Shown piece by piece: positions 34,390 through 43,101 of a stretch of DNA of 49,112 bases. Made by a program: the position numbers and the translations under genes. The stretch is from Deltaproteobacteria bacterium (GTDB lineage: Bacteria; Desulfobacterota; Binatia; UBA1149; CAITLU01), in NCBI GenBank assembly GCA_016218925.1, contig JACRCR010000229.1:1-49112 (forward strand), read 5' to 3'. Position 1 is the first letter of the stretch, and each line of letters begins with the position of its first letter. The notes below the pieces were generated by a model, which worked only from the letters and a program-made list of their open reading frames with translations, did not search any database and had not been told where the DNA came from.

Positions 34390-35158
34390 GGCCGCCGGAG
34401 ACCGACAGCACCTGGCCGGTGATGTAGCCGGCGTCTTCGGACAGGAAGAACGCGATCGCGCCGGCGATGTCCTCCGGGCGCGCGATGCGTCCCATCGGAA
34501 TGGCGCGCGTCATCGCTTCGATGATGCGCTCGCCGTTGGAGCGGCTGCGTACCGAAGCGAGCAGGTTGGTGTCGGTAGGACCCGGACACACGACGTTGAC
34601 CGCGATGCCGTTGCGCGCCATCTCTCGCGCCAGCGTCTTGACGAAACCGAGCAGCGCGGATTTTGACGCCGCGTAGACGCCCTCGCCGGTGGATCCCACC
34701 CGCGCCGCATCCGAACTCACGCACACTATGCGACCGCCGCCGGCTTCGACCATCTGCGGCAGCAGAGCATGCGTGACGTGAAGAGCACCGATCAGATTGA
34801 CGTCGAGTATCGCCCGCCAGTCGGCCGGATCGCTGTCCTTGAACAACGACAGCCGGTCCAGGCCCGCATTGCTCACCAGACCCCACACCGGGCCGAGCTC
34901 CGACACCGTGCGGCTGCGGGCACTGTCCACTGACGCTCGATCTGCAACGTCGCAGGACAGGCCGATGGCACGGCCTCCGCCGGCGCGGATCTCCGAGGCA
35001 ACGGCTTCGGAACCCTCGCGGTTGAGATCCCACACCGCCACCGCGCAGCCGTCGCGGGCCATGCGCAGCGCCACGGCGCGTCCGATGCCCGAGGCACCGC
35101 CTGTGATCACTACGGTCGGATTGGTAGGACGTTGCCCGGTGGACTGCGATGAGGTCAT
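34373..35158 (-). CDS. Short-chain dehydrogenase/reductase (FabG-like)
   Basis: 261 residues from the ATG at 35158; the open frame runs much further upstream, but that part is antisense-frame sequence of the acyl-CoA dehydrogenase gene. Start overlaps the dehydrogenase stop as ATGA, so the two are coupled. SDR motifs: TGGASGIG near residue 20, SNAGLD, SSDAARVGS, and YAASK. VNVVCPGPTDTNLL follows. Probably NAD(P)H-dependent oxidation or reduction of a hydroxyacyl-CoA or similar product of the partner dehydrogenase. Substrate unknown. Confidence 0.9.
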   Translation of the reverse strand: MTSSQSTGQRPTNPTVVITGGASGIGRAVALRMARDGCAVAVWDLNREGSEAVASEIRAGGGRAIGLSCDVADRASVDSARSRTVSELGPVWGLVSNAGLDRLSLFKDSDPADWRAILDVNLIGALHVTHALLPQMVEAGGGRIVCVSSDAARVGSTGEGVYAASKSALLGFVKTLAREMARNGIAVNVVCPGPTDTNLLASVRSRSNGERIIEAMTRAIPMGRIARPEDIAGAIAFFLSEDAGYITGQVLSVSGGLTMVG

Positions 35159-36282
35159 GGAACGAGCTCCAGAAACGAGGCGACGAGTTCGCGGTTGGCT
35201 ACGGCGTCGCCGTAGCATTGTTCGTCGGCTTTGACGCGTTTGAAGAACATGTGCAGGTCGTGCTCCCAGGTAAAGCCGATTCCGCCGTGCAGTTGCACCG
35301 CGTCGGCTACCACGCGCGGACAGGCCTGGCTCGCATACGCCTTGGCCATCGCCGCCGCCAGCCGCCGGTCGGGCGCGCCGCTGTCGGCCGACCAGGCCGC
35401 GTAATAGACCAGCGACCTGGCGTTCTCGACATCGACCTTCATGTCGGCGCAGCGGTGCTGGATCGACTGGAATGTGGCGATGGCGCGCCCGAATTGTCGT
35501 CGCATCGCCGTGTATTCGACCGTCATCGCCAGCGCGGCGTCGGCCGCGCCGGCCATCTCGGCCGCGATCACGACCTTGGCTGCATCGATGACGCCGTCGA
35601 GCACGGCAGCGCCCTGCGCCCGCCCCCCAAGCAGCGCGCCGGACTCGACGCGCACGCCTCGTAGCGTCACCACGTCGAGCTTGCGCGTACGGTCGACCGT
35701 GTTCATCGGCTCTATGGTGAGTCCGGCACTGCCGCGCTCGACGCAGAAGAACCCCAGCTCGCCGCCGAGCCGCACCGGCACCACCAACACGTCGGCACAG
35801 CGGGCATCGGGAACGAACAGCTTGCGCCCGTCGAGTACATACAGGGCGCCGTCGCGCCCGGCAGTGGCCTCGATGCCATCGGCACTCCAGCGCGCCGCCC
35901 TCTCGGCTATCGCGGCGGTGACGCGGCTGGTTCCGTCGGCGATCCGCGGCAGCCACGCCGCCGCCTGCTGCTGGGTGGCGGTCGCGCACAGAGCGGGCAC
36001 GCCAAGGCCCACCGTCGAGAGGAAAGGTCCCGGCATCACCACCGCACCGGTCGCTTCGATGACGATCGCCAGATCCAGCAAACCCAGCCCACTTCCCCCA
36101 AAGCGCTCCGGAATCGTCAGCCCCAGCCAGCCGAGCCCGGCCAGGTCGCGCCACTTCTCATCGGTAAAGCCCCTCTCGTCGTCCATCATCGCGCGCGCGA
36201 ACGTCAGCGGAAGCTCGCTGGAGAGATAACTCTTGACGGTCTGACGGAGCTGCTCCTGTTCCTGGCTGAATCCGAAATCCAT
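35155..36282 (-). CDS. Acyl-CoA dehydrogenase
   Basis: 375 residues, an FAD-dependent dehydrogenase of the acyl-CoA family. N-terminal helical domain FGFSQEQEQLRQTVKSYLSSE, then PERFGGSGLGLLDLAIVIE, and C-terminal RRQFGRAIATFQSIQHRCADMKVD and QLHGGIGFTWEHDLHMFFKR. The latter resembles the heteromeric/steroid-acyl subgroup rather than straight-chain FadE types. A second dehydrogenase subunit, which that subgroup often needs, is not seen next door. It forms a two-gene unit with the SDR. Likely in degradation of a branched or cyclic acyl-CoA, inferred. Confidence 0.9.
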   Translation of the reverse strand: MDFGFSQEQEQLRQTVKSYLSSELPLTFARAMMDDERGFTDEKWRDLAGLGWLGLTIPERFGGSGLGLLDLAIVIEATGAVVMPGPFLSTVGLGVPALCATATQQQAAAWLPRIADGTSRVTAAIAERAARWSADGIEATAGRDGALYVLDGRKLFVPDARCADVLVVPVRLGGELGFFCVERGSAGLTIEPMNTVDRTRKLDVVTLRGVRVESGALLGGRAQGAAVLDGVIDAAKVVIAAEMAGAADAALAMTVEYTAMRRQFGRAIATFQSIQHRCADMKVDVENARSLVYYAAWSADSGAPDRRLAAAMAKAYASQACPRVVADAVQLHGGIGFTWEHDLHMFFKRVKADEQCYGDAVANRELVASFLELVP

Positions 36283-36328
36283 ACGACGATGGTCCTGGTC
36301 GCGACGCGCTCGCGTCTTCGCGTCGCCG

Positions 36329-37021
36329 CTACTTGTGCCTGACGCGGCCTGGCGCCTTTCGCACGGGAACCGTCGGCTTGGGCGCCGGTGCCGGTACCGG
36401 CTCGGCCGCGCGCGGTACCTGTTCGGCGTCGCGTTGCTCGACTCCGGCGGCCGGCGCCACGGCGGCGCCCGCCGAGGCGAGCTGGCGGCGCACGTTCTCG
36501 AAAACCAGGTCGAGATAGTAACGCGAGTTCAGGCCCAGCAGATAAATCTCTTCCTTGCCCGACTTCTTGGCATAGACCGCAGTGCGGGTCGGATTGAGTC
36601 CTCCAAACGCGATGGTCGAAAGGATCTCGCCGCCGGCCTCGATACGCACACGGATGCGCGGTGGGTTCAGTCCGTACTGGCCGTGTTCGGCGCTGTCGGC
36701 GACGATCTCGATCGGAGGAAGCGAGGTCAGACTCTCGAGCACCGCGTCGACTATGTCGCTGGGAGAGACGACGCCCTGCGGCTCGGCCACCACCCAGCGC
36801 CCTTCGCGCCGCTGAAACTCGATCGCGAGATCGTCGCTTTCGGCCCGCAGCCGGTCGATGCGCTCGGGCACCGCTTCGAGAAAAGGCAGCGTAGTGGCGA
36901 CAGGCGCGGCGATTGCTGGATGCAGGCGCCGCAGTTCGCCTTGCAGGTATATGGCCAGGCCGATGGCCAGCGCGTAGTAGAGTGCAATGCGCGGCCAACT
37001 CACGGCCCGAACCTCCGCCAC
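36329..37021 (-). CDS. DUF4340 membrane-anchored protein of an ABC-2 system
   Basis: 230 residues. One N-terminal membrane helix (ALYYALAIGLAIYLQ) then a soluble domain with FQRREGRWVVAEPQG, YGLNPPRIRVRIEAGG and the repeated FGGLNPTRTAVYAKKSG, the DUF4340 pattern. The C-terminal ~45 residues are Pro/Ala/Lys-rich. It overlaps the GldG-like gene by 22 bases and sits in the usual last place of ATPase-permease-GldG-DUF4340 operons. Role in the complex unknown. Confidence 0.82.
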   Translation of the reverse strand: MAEVRAVSWPRIALYYALAIGLAIYLQGELRRLHPAIAAPVATTLPFLEAVPERIDRLRAESDDLAIEFQRREGRWVVAEPQGVVSPSDIVDAVLESLTSLPPIEIVADSAEHGQYGLNPPRIRVRIEAGGEILSTIAFGGLNPTRTAVYAKKSGKEEIYLLGLNSRYYLDLVFENVRRQLASAGAAVAPAAGVEQRDAEQVPRAAEPVPAPAPKPTVPVRKAPGRVRHK

Positions 37022-38373
37022 GCAAACAGCCCCACCGCCACCAGCAGGAACAGGCCCGGCTGCACCACCACGGCAGACCAGAACACCGACTCTCCGTCGC
37101 TCTGGCTGATGAAGAACTGGTTCTTTCCCGGCACCTGTTGCTGAGGGCGATTGCTGATCAGCTGATCCTCGCGCGCCAGCCAGTTCACCGAATTGACCAG
37201 CAGGTCCTTGTTCCCCAGGTAGTCGAGAAAACGGTTGGTCGCGAAATCGGAGTCGCCGAATGCGAGAATGCGGGTTTCCGCGCCGGGTTCGGCACCGGCC
37301 CCGGCCGGCTGTACGCTCTCGACGCCGACCGGCAGCGGACCGTTGACATCGCGGCCGGCCACGAAGCCGATGTCGGCCCCTTCCAGAATCCGCGGGTCGT
37401 AGCTGGCCCAGCTTCGCGGGCCGGTCTTCAGCAAGGTCGTCACGCGACGCCCCTTGCTGTCGTCGGCGCGCGCTGCCACCACCGCCGCAAGCGAGAAGAG
37501 CGGCGGCGACTCGAGCGTGGAACTGACCAGGTGCTGGCTGTTCAAGTCGCCGATCGCGACCGAGAACGCCTCACCTCCCGACAGCCGGTTGTCCAGGTCC
37601 AGTACGACGTTGGCGCCGACCTCGATACCGTAGGCGCCGAGCAGACTGACCAGGCGCGGGGCTCTGAACGGATCGACCAGCGCGAGCATCTTGCCGCCGC
37701 GCTCCAGCCAGCGCGCAAGCACGGCGGTCTCGCCTTCGAGAAAGTCGCTCCTCGGTCCCGGAACCAGCAACACCCCGGCGTCGGCCGGGATCTCGGCCCC
37801 CGCAAGCAAGGTCAAAGCGTCGACCTTGTAGGAGTCCATCGTCAGCGCTTCGCGCAGCAGCGAGCATCCGTTGTGGCGATCGGAATCGGTGATCGCGCAT
37901 TCGCCGTGACCGGTCAGCACGTAGACGTGCTTGGACTCCTGGATCACGCGCAGGATCGCCGACATCAGCAGCGACTCGCTCGGATTGCTGAAATCGGACC
38001 TCTTGCCGCCGCTCTCGACCACCGCCGCGCCGTAGCTGCTGACGCCGTACTGGGCGGCGAGCGCGGGGTGGCGGTTGACGTCGACCACGTCGTAGGTCAG
38101 CGACGGGCACTCGCGCGCGACCTGCCAGAGCAGATCCTTGATGTAGAGGTTGCGCGGATCTTCCGTGCGGATGAAGGCCAGAACCTTGACTGGCTGGTGA
38201 ACCCTGCCCAGCACCTGCCTGGCGTGATCCGACAGCGTGAACCGGTTGCCCGGGCTCAGGTCCCATCGAACGTTGTGAATATAGCTCAGCGCCACCAGCG
38301 TACCGAGCAGCGAGGTGACGCCGACGGTAGCGACGCCCAGTTGCAGCCACTTGCGGAAGTTGCGCGAGATCAC
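37000..38373 (-). CDS. GldG-like ABC-2 auxiliary protein
   Basis: 457 residues from a GTG at 38373 that overlaps the permease stop (GTGA). N-terminal membrane helix (VATVGVTSLLGTLVAL), large periplasmic domain, and a C-terminal helix (SAVVVQPGLFLLVAVGLFAW). The body matches the ABC_transp_aux/GldG family: PVKVLAFIRTEDPRN, YVLTGHGECAI, and DAGVLLVPGPRSDF. RILAFGDSDFATN precedes the last helix. In Flavobacteria GldG works with GldA and GldF in gliding; in other phyla the same set occurs in non-gliding cells and its cargo is unknown. Confidence 0.85.
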   Translation of the reverse strand: MISRNFRKWLQLGVATVGVTSLLGTLVALSYIHNVRWDLSPGNRFTLSDHARQVLGRVHQPVKVLAFIRTEDPRNLYIKDLLWQVARECPSLTYDVVDVNRHPALAAQYGVSSYGAAVVESGGKRSDFSNPSESLLMSAILRVIQESKHVYVLTGHGECAITDSDRHNGCSLLREALTMDSYKVDALTLLAGAEIPADAGVLLVPGPRSDFLEGETAVLARWLERGGKMLALVDPFRAPRLVSLLGAYGIEVGANVVLDLDNRLSGGEAFSVAIGDLNSQHLVSSTLESPPLFSLAAVVAARADDSKGRRVTTLLKTGPRSWASYDPRILEGADIGFVAGRDVNGPLPVGVESVQPAGAGAEPGAETRILAFGDSDFATNRFLDYLGNKDLLVNSVNWLAREDQLISNRPQQQVPGKNQFFISQSDGESVFWSAVVVQPGLFLLVAVGLFAWRRFGP

Positions 38374-39125
38374 CGCCGCCCCCGCCACTGTCGCGACTCC
38401 ATCGAGCGCATCGTCAGCCACCCCATCAGCGTGATGATGGCGACGAAATAGCAGACGTCTTTCATGTCGATGACGCCGCGACCGAACGGCTCGAAGTGAT
38501 CGAAAGCGCACAGCTGGGTGACGATCCCCAGCAGGTCGCCGGGCACCGCCGCCTCGTTCCAGCTCAGATTCCACAGCAGCAGCACCGCACCGTAGGTGAA
38601 CATCGCGGCGATGAGCTGGGTTTCGGTGAGCGATGACAGGAAAATGCCGACCGACACCATCGCGCCGATCAGCAGCAGCAGCCCGAGGTAGACGCTTGCC
38701 AGCGAGGAAGAATCGAACGGCTCGATACGGTAGATCAACACCGGATACAGCACGGTCGAGCCGACGATGACGACGAACACCGCCATGCAGGCGAGGAACT
38801 TGGCCGCGAAGATCTCGAAGTCGCGCAGCGGTGTGGTGTAGAGAAGCTCCACCGTGCCCAGGTGCTTCTCCTCGGCGAAGACCCCCATCGTTACCAGCGG
38901 AATCACCGTGATCACCACTCGAACGATGTCGGCATACAGGCGCTGCCACAGGTGCTCGACGATGCTCTCGCCGAAACCGAACGTGATGAACGCGTTGAGG
39001 TTGGTGTAGAAGTAGTACCCCGACAGCGCCAGGAACACCGCGCCGACGAAATAGACCAGCGGCGAGGCGAAGAAGCCTCGCAGTTCCTTTGCCAGCAGCG
39101 CGCAGAAGGGGCGGATTGCGCCCAT
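38370..39125 (-). CDS. ABC-2 type permease (GldF-like)
   Basis: 251 residues; start ATG at 39125 shares its A with the ATPase stop (TGATG), a coupling signal; a GTG lies one codon upstream. About six membrane segments: SPLVYFVGAVFLALSGYYFY, VVITVIPLVTMGVFAEE, CMAVFVVIVGSTVLYPVLI, LGLLLLIGAMVSVGIFLSSL, IAAMFTYGAVLLLWNL and YFVAIITLMGWLTMR. The EEKHLGTVELLYTTPL signature is that of GldF/ABC-2 permeases. Confidence 0.9.
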   Translation of the reverse strand: MGAIRPFCALLAKELRGFFASPLVYFVGAVFLALSGYYFYTNLNAFITFGFGESIVEHLWQRLYADIVRVVITVIPLVTMGVFAEEKHLGTVELLYTTPLRDFEIFAAKFLACMAVFVVIVGSTVLYPVLIYRIEPFDSSSLASVYLGLLLLIGAMVSVGIFLSSLTETQLIAAMFTYGAVLLLWNLSWNEAAVPGDLLGIVTQLCAFDHFEPFGRGVIDMKDVCYFVAIITLMGWLTMRSMESRQWRGRR

Positions 39126-40078
39126 CACGGCCGGTGCTCCCCGCGTCCGGCGCGTTCGAGGATGTCGACGAAAAGCTCCTCGAGGCTCATCAGGCGCGGG
39201 CTGACCTCGTGCACCGACCAGCCGCCGTCGACCAGCGCGCGCACCAGATGCGAGCGCACTGCGCCGCCGCGCGCCGAGCGAACCGCCAGAGCCAGCACGC
39301 CGCCCCTGGATCGCTCCAGAACTTCGACCTCCTCTACTCCGGCGGTCGAGCGTACCGCGGCGAGGATGTCCGGCTCGGCCCCGCTCACGCGCACCAGCGT
39401 CTCGCCACGGCCGGCGGTCTTCTCGGTGAGCCCTTCAACCGAGTCCTCAGCGATCACCTGCCCCTTGTCCAGAATCAGCACGCGACCGCACGTCACGCTG
39501 ACCTCGGGCAGGATGTGGGTGGAGAGCAGCACCGTGGCCAATCCGGACAAGGTGCGGATCAGGCTGCGGATGTCGACGATCTGGCGCGGGTCGAGTCCCA
39601 CCGTTGGTTCGTCCAGTATCAGAACTCGTGGCTGGTGGATGATCGCCTGAGCGATCCCCACGCGCTGGCGATAGCCCTTCGAGAGTTTTCCGATCTGACG
39701 CTTGGCCATCGACGTGAGGCCGCACACCTCCATCGCCTCGTCGACCGCCCCCTGTACGCGCCCCTCCACGCCGCGCACTTTGGCGATGAAAGCGAGAAAG
39801 CCCTGCACCGACATGTCCGGATAGAGCGCCACGCGCTCCGGCAGGTAGCCGATCATCCGGCGCGCCTGGCGCGGATCGCCGGCGATGTCGATGCCGGCGA
39901 TGCTGCAGCTACCCGAGGTCGGCGCGAAGAAGCCGGTCAGCATGCGCATGATCGTCGTCTTGCCCGAACCGTTGGGTCCGAGCAGTCCGACGATCTCTCC
40001 GGGCTGCACCCGAAACGAGACGTCGTCGACGGCGCGGAAAAGACCGTAGTCTTTGGTTAGGTGTTCGGCGTGGATCAC
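39125..40078 (-). CDS. ABC-2 transporter ATPase (GldA-like)
   Basis: About 317 residues from a GTG at 40078; the open frame continues to 40141 but the extra residues are Arg-rich and improbable. Walker A GPNGSGKTT, signature LSKGYRQRVG, Walker B VLILDEPTVGLDP, H-loop STHIL. A C-terminal ~90-residue domain (RSTAGVEEVEVLERSR, LFVDILERA) is typical of the CcmA/GldA/DrrA group. Powers the permease encoded next. First gene of a four-gene leftward operon; an intrinsic terminator (40148-40179) separates it from the gene before. Confidence 0.93.
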   Translation of the reverse strand: MIHAEHLTKDYGLFRAVDDVSFRVQPGEIVGLLGPNGSGKTTIMRMLTGFFAPTSGSCSIAGIDIAGDPRQARRMIGYLPERVALYPDMSVQGFLAFIAKVRGVEGRVQGAVDEAMEVCGLTSMAKRQIGKLSKGYRQRVGIAQAIIHQPRVLILDEPTVGLDPRQIVDIRSLIRTLSGLATVLLSTHILPEVSVTCGRVLILDKGQVIAEDSVEGLTEKTAGRGETLVRVSGAEPDILAAVRSTAGVEEVEVLERSRGGVLALAVRSARGGAVRSHLVRALVDGGWSVHEVSPRLMSLEELFVDILERAGRGEHRP

Positions 40079-40147
40079 GCGGCAACTGTGCGACCGGCGG
40101 CGTCGCGACGCCAGATAATGCCGTCGCCGGCGCAGGTCCACAAACGA

Positions 40148-40179
40148 AAGGCCGGGCTGCGCTGGGCAGACCCGGCCTT
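40148..40179 (-). terminator. Intrinsic terminator of the YCF48-like gene
   Basis: Minus strand reads AAGGCCGGG (40179-40171), a 14-base loop, then CCCGGCCTT (40156-40148) followed by TCGTTT. A perfect 9-bp GC stem followed by a short T-rich stretch, 70 bases after the stop codon at 40249, is a convincing terminator. It shields the ABC operon promoter region. Confidence 0.82.
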
Positions 40180-40248
40180 CGTCGTTTCAAACCCGCGGCC
40201 GAAGGATTCGCTCAGCGTTGCCTTCCCCGCGTCCGACACCGGCGGCGA

Positions 40249-41406
40249 CTATCCGATACGTCGGAACCAGGTCTTGCCACCGTCGTTGGTGTTCATGATG
40301 AACCCGAACCCGCCGACGGCCCATCCGTTCTGGTCGTCGTAGAACTCGATGTCGCGGATCCAATTGGTAACCTGGGTACCGAAGGTGCCCTGGCCGAGAT
40401 CCTTGCCGGCGGTCGCCGATACTACCTGTCCCGACGCGCCCACCACCCACACGGCTCCGTTCGGCAGCAGATCGGCAGCGTAGAAGGGCGCATCGTAGGC
40501 CTCGACGTTGTTCGCAGCCCAGGCCCAGGTCTCGCCGCCGTCACTGCTGCGCGCAATGCGCCCGTCCAGACCGACCGCAATACCCTCGGTCCCGTTGCGG
40601 AAGTCGATGTCGAAGAAAGTCGGAAGTTCCTGGATGTCGAAGTAGTCGCCACCAACCAGTGTGGCTTCCTTCTCGACCCAGGTGTCGCCACCATCGGTGG
40701 TCTTGAAGATCTTGCCGAACTCGCCGACCACGAACCCGGTCCGGGCGTCGAGGAACAGCACGTCGTAGAGAACCGGATCCTCGAAGGCGATCATCGAGTT
40801 CTCGTCGGTGCCGGCGGCGAGCGGAGACTTCAGCGTCGAGGTCTTCCAGGTCTTGCCGCCGTCGGTGGTCCTGGCCAGTGTGGAGCGGTCCCCGATCGCA
40901 ACGGCGATGTTGGCGTCGATCACGCTGATCGCGAACAGCGGCGCGAGCGGACACTTGTTCGATTCCGCGGTGGCATCGGGGTCGCCACCCGCTGCCCGGC
41001 AGTCATCGCTCAGATAGACTTGCCCACCCTGCTCGGTCCACGTCTGGCCGCCATCGGTGGTCTTCAAGATCTCGGCGGCCTGACCGACCATGTACCCGGT
41101 CTTCTTGTCCGCGGCGAAGTCGACGCTGTACAGCGCATTGCGGGTTCCGGTCTCGACACGCTTCCAGCTCATGCCTGCGTCGTCGGTTCTCAGAAGTTTA
41201 CCGTCATAGCCGGCGACCAAGGCCTGCTTCGGTCCGAGCAGCGCCAGATCGTAGAACCGATCCGACAGGTAGATTGTCTGGGTTGCCATCGGCTCCCAGA
41301 CGGCCTCCGAGTGGCAAGCCGACAGCAGTCCGAGAGCCGCCAACGGCATCACCGCGCGGCGGAGAGTTAGGGCGCACAAGCGGCCCGATCGGCCATCACG
41401 TTTCAT
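40249..41406 (-). CDS. YCF48/BNR-repeat lipoprotein
   Basis: 385 residues from the ATG at 41406 (GGGAG five bases upstream; TTG four codons earlier is also possible). Lipoprotein signal: PLAALGLLSAC with lipobox LSAC. The rest is a beta-propeller of YCF48/BNR blades, each with the mark TDGG-x-TW: TTDGGQTW, TTDGGKTW, TTDGGDTW, SSDGGETW, TNDGGKTW. A pair DDC and NKC may be disulfide-linked. YCF48-like proteins act in photosystem II assembly in phototrophs; in heterotrophs this propeller is a common cell-surface scaffold, so no photosynthetic role should be read into it. Confidence 0.85.
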   Translation of the reverse strand: MKRDGRSGRLCALTLRRAVMPLAALGLLSACHSEAVWEPMATQTIYLSDRFYDLALLGPKQALVAGYDGKLLRTDDAGMSWKRVETGTRNALYSVDFAADKKTGYMVGQAAEILKTTDGGQTWTEQGGQVYLSDDCRAAGGDPDATAESNKCPLAPLFAISVIDANIAVAIGDRSTLARTTDGGKTWKTSTLKSPLAAGTDENSMIAFEDPVLYDVLFLDARTGFVVGEFGKIFKTTDGGDTWVEKEATLVGGDYFDIQELPTFFDIDFRNGTEGIAVGLDGRIARSSDGGETWAWAANNVEAYDAPFYAADLLPNGAVWVVGASGQVVSATAGKDLGQGTFGTQVTNWIRDIEFYDDQNGWAVGGFGFIMNTNDGGKTWFRRIG

Positions 41407-41535
41407 AGGAACTCCCAACTGACTAAAAATACGGGCGAAACAGTCTCCTCGCAGCGAGGAACCGGCGCCCGCAAACAGGGGCCCTGATTACCGGCCCGAT
41501 CACCTCAAGTCAACAAACGCGCGAAACGGCCGCCC

Positions 41536-42165
41536 TCAAGGCTGCACAGCGTCTTCGGGAAAGTACTCGCCGCGGTCGGCGCCTTCGACCAGGGTCTGCT
41601 GGTCGATCTTCCACTGCCCATCCTCCTTGACGAGTTCATAGAGTTCGTACTCGTCCAGGCCGAGCTGGTTGAGATACTTGTCCTGGGACTTGAGAATGTT
41701 GGGGACTCGGGCCGTTCCATCGGTTTGGATCGCAGCGGGAAAAACCTTGAAGCCGAAGATCTTCACTTCGCCCATCTGGACGATGTACTGCTGTTCCTTG
41801 GCCCATTCCTCCTGGCTTTTGCCGGCTTTGAGGGTCTTGGAAACGTAGCCGTAGGACTCGGCGAACCGCTGTCCTTGCATCGCTTCGAGGTACGCGGTCA
41901 CGATCTTGTCCGGGCTGGAGTCGGGCGCCAGCGCGCCCGCGGGCGGGCTCGGCACAACGCCGGCCGCGGAAGGCGCGCTCGGCGCTGCCGCCGGCGCACT
42001 CGGCGAGCTGGCGGCAGGCGCGGCGGCACCGGCGCCCTGCGGGGCCTCGTTGGCGGGCTCGGCCGCCGCCCACGCGGCGGTGGCCACGACACAGAGCGAG
42101 ACGACGAGCGAGCCGAGCAGAGTGAACGCTGGAACAGGAATGGCGGCGGTCTTGGTGCGAATCAT
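41536..42165 (-). CDS. Secreted protein with NTF2-like C-terminal domain, unknown function
   Basis: 209 residues from the ATG at 42165. Signal peptide TLLGSLVVSLCVVATAAWAAA, a Pro/Ala/Ser-rich linker (~45-80), then a compact domain with SSPDKIVTAYLEAMQGQRFAESYGYVS and ELVKEDGQWKIDQQTLVE, resembling the DUF4864/DUF4878 (NTF2-like) pattern of helix plus curved sheet. No catalytic motif recognised. Divergent from the SCP2-domain gene, 149 bases away. Confidence 0.65.
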   Translation of the reverse strand: MIRTKTAAIPVPAFTLLGSLVVSLCVVATAAWAAAEPANEAPQGAGAAAPAASSPSAPAAAPSAPSAAGVVPSPPAGALAPDSSPDKIVTAYLEAMQGQRFAESYGYVSKTLKAGKSQEEWAKEQQYIVQMGEVKIFGFKVFPAAIQTDGTARVPNILKSQDKYLNQLGLDEYELYELVKEDGQWKIDQQTLVEGADRGEYFPEDAVQP

Positions 42166-42314
42166 TTGTGCATCGTAGCAACCGGCATCCCCGAGGCAAC
42201 CCGCCGCCCGAGGCCGACGAACACCGCCTTGCCACACCACGGCCGCGCCGATCCCGACCGTGGCCGTCTGCCGCGACACTTGCCCGCACGGCAGGCCCGG
42301 TTTAAGAACCACCG

Positions 42315-42680
42315 ATGGGTACCGCTGCTGCTAGCTCTTCTTCGTCTCTCGTCGAACGCCTTCGTCAGATCTTCGACGCATTCGCCCTGCAAGGGGCCGC
42401 GTCGGCGACGCGCTCCACGCGCTACCTGTTCCGGCTGACCGGCCCCAGCGCCGGCTCGATCCTGCTGCAGGTCACCCCCCACGGTGTCACCTGGACGCCT
42501 ACAGATACCGAAGCCGCTGACGTGACGATCAAACTCGACGCCTCCGATCTGGTCGCGATCGCGGACGGCAGTCTCGATGGAAGGCTGGCTCTGGCCAGCG
42601 AGAAGATCGAAATCGAGGGCGACGTGGAAGCCGCCGCGCGCATGGTCGCGGAGATGTGCCCGCAACAGGCGGAAGGCTGA
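42315..42680 (+). CDS. SCP2 sterol-transfer domain protein
   Basis: 121 residues, almost entirely one SCP2 domain: FALQGAASATRSTRYLFRLTG, then TEAADVTIKLDASDLVAIADGSLDGRLALASEKIEIEGD, the lipid-tunnel strand-helix pattern. No signal peptide. Family members bind fatty acyl chains, sterols or CoA esters. It converges on the response regulator with seven bases between stop codons. Role probably lipid binding; ligand unknown. Confidence 0.83.
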   Translation: MGTAAASSSSSLVERLRQIFDAFALQGAASATRSTRYLFRLTGPSAGSILLQVTPHGVTWTPTDTEAADVTIKLDASDLVAIADGSLDGRLALASEKIEIEGDVEAAARMVAEMCPQQAEG

Positions 42681-42687
42681 TCCGGAA

Positions 42688-43101
42688 TCAGTTCGCGAAC
42701 GGCAGGCCGTCGAACACCTCGCGGATCACTTTGAGCACGACCTCATCGTCGAACGGCTTGGACAGGTAGAGGTCCGCCCCTACCTCGATCGCCTTGGCCT
42801 CATCGGACTTCTGGCCTTTGGCGGTCAGGATGATCACGTAGGTCCCGAGCAGGTTGGCATCCTGCCGGATCGCCCTGCATACCTCGTAGCCGTCCATCCG
42901 CGGCATCATCACGTCCAGAAGCACCACCTTGGGTCGCAGATTGCGGATCTTCGAAAGGCCCTCGACGCCATCGGGCGCGGTCGCAACCTCGATGCCTTCG
43001 GCGTCGAGAATGAACCCGATCGTCTCGCGTATGCTGGGTTCGTCGTCGACCAGCACCACGCAGCTACGCAGGTGGGCATTGCGGGCTTTGCTCGCTGTCA
43101 T
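42688..43101 (-). CDS. Single-domain response regulator (CheY-like)
   Basis: 137 residues from the ATG at 43101, which overlaps the enoyl-CoA hydratase stop as ATGA and has GGAGAG just before. All receiver residues are present: D19-D20 (VLVDDEP), phosphoacceptor D63 (VVLLDVMMP), T93 (ILTAKG) and K105 (SKPF). No output domain, so it acts by protein contact in the cytosol. No histidine kinase gene is in the window. Coupling to a hydratase gene is unusual. Confidence 0.93.
   Translation of the reverse strand: MTASKARNAHLRSCVVLVDDEPSIRETIGFILDAEGIEVATAPDGVEGLSKIRNLRPKVVLLDVMMPRMDGYEVCRAIRQDANLLGTYVIILTAKGQKSDEAKAIEVGADLYLSKPFDDEVVLKVIREVFDGLPFAN

Noticed and set aside
35159-36154. N-terminal extension of the SDR at 34373-35158 to 593 residues
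   Set aside because: The extension lies in another frame of the acyl-CoA dehydrogenase gene and is Arg/Gly/Ala noise; the ATGA overlap marks the true start.
40249-41406. Evidence for photosynthesis from the YCF48-like protein
   Set aside because: The same propeller is widespread in heterotrophs as a surface protein; no photosystem gene is present.
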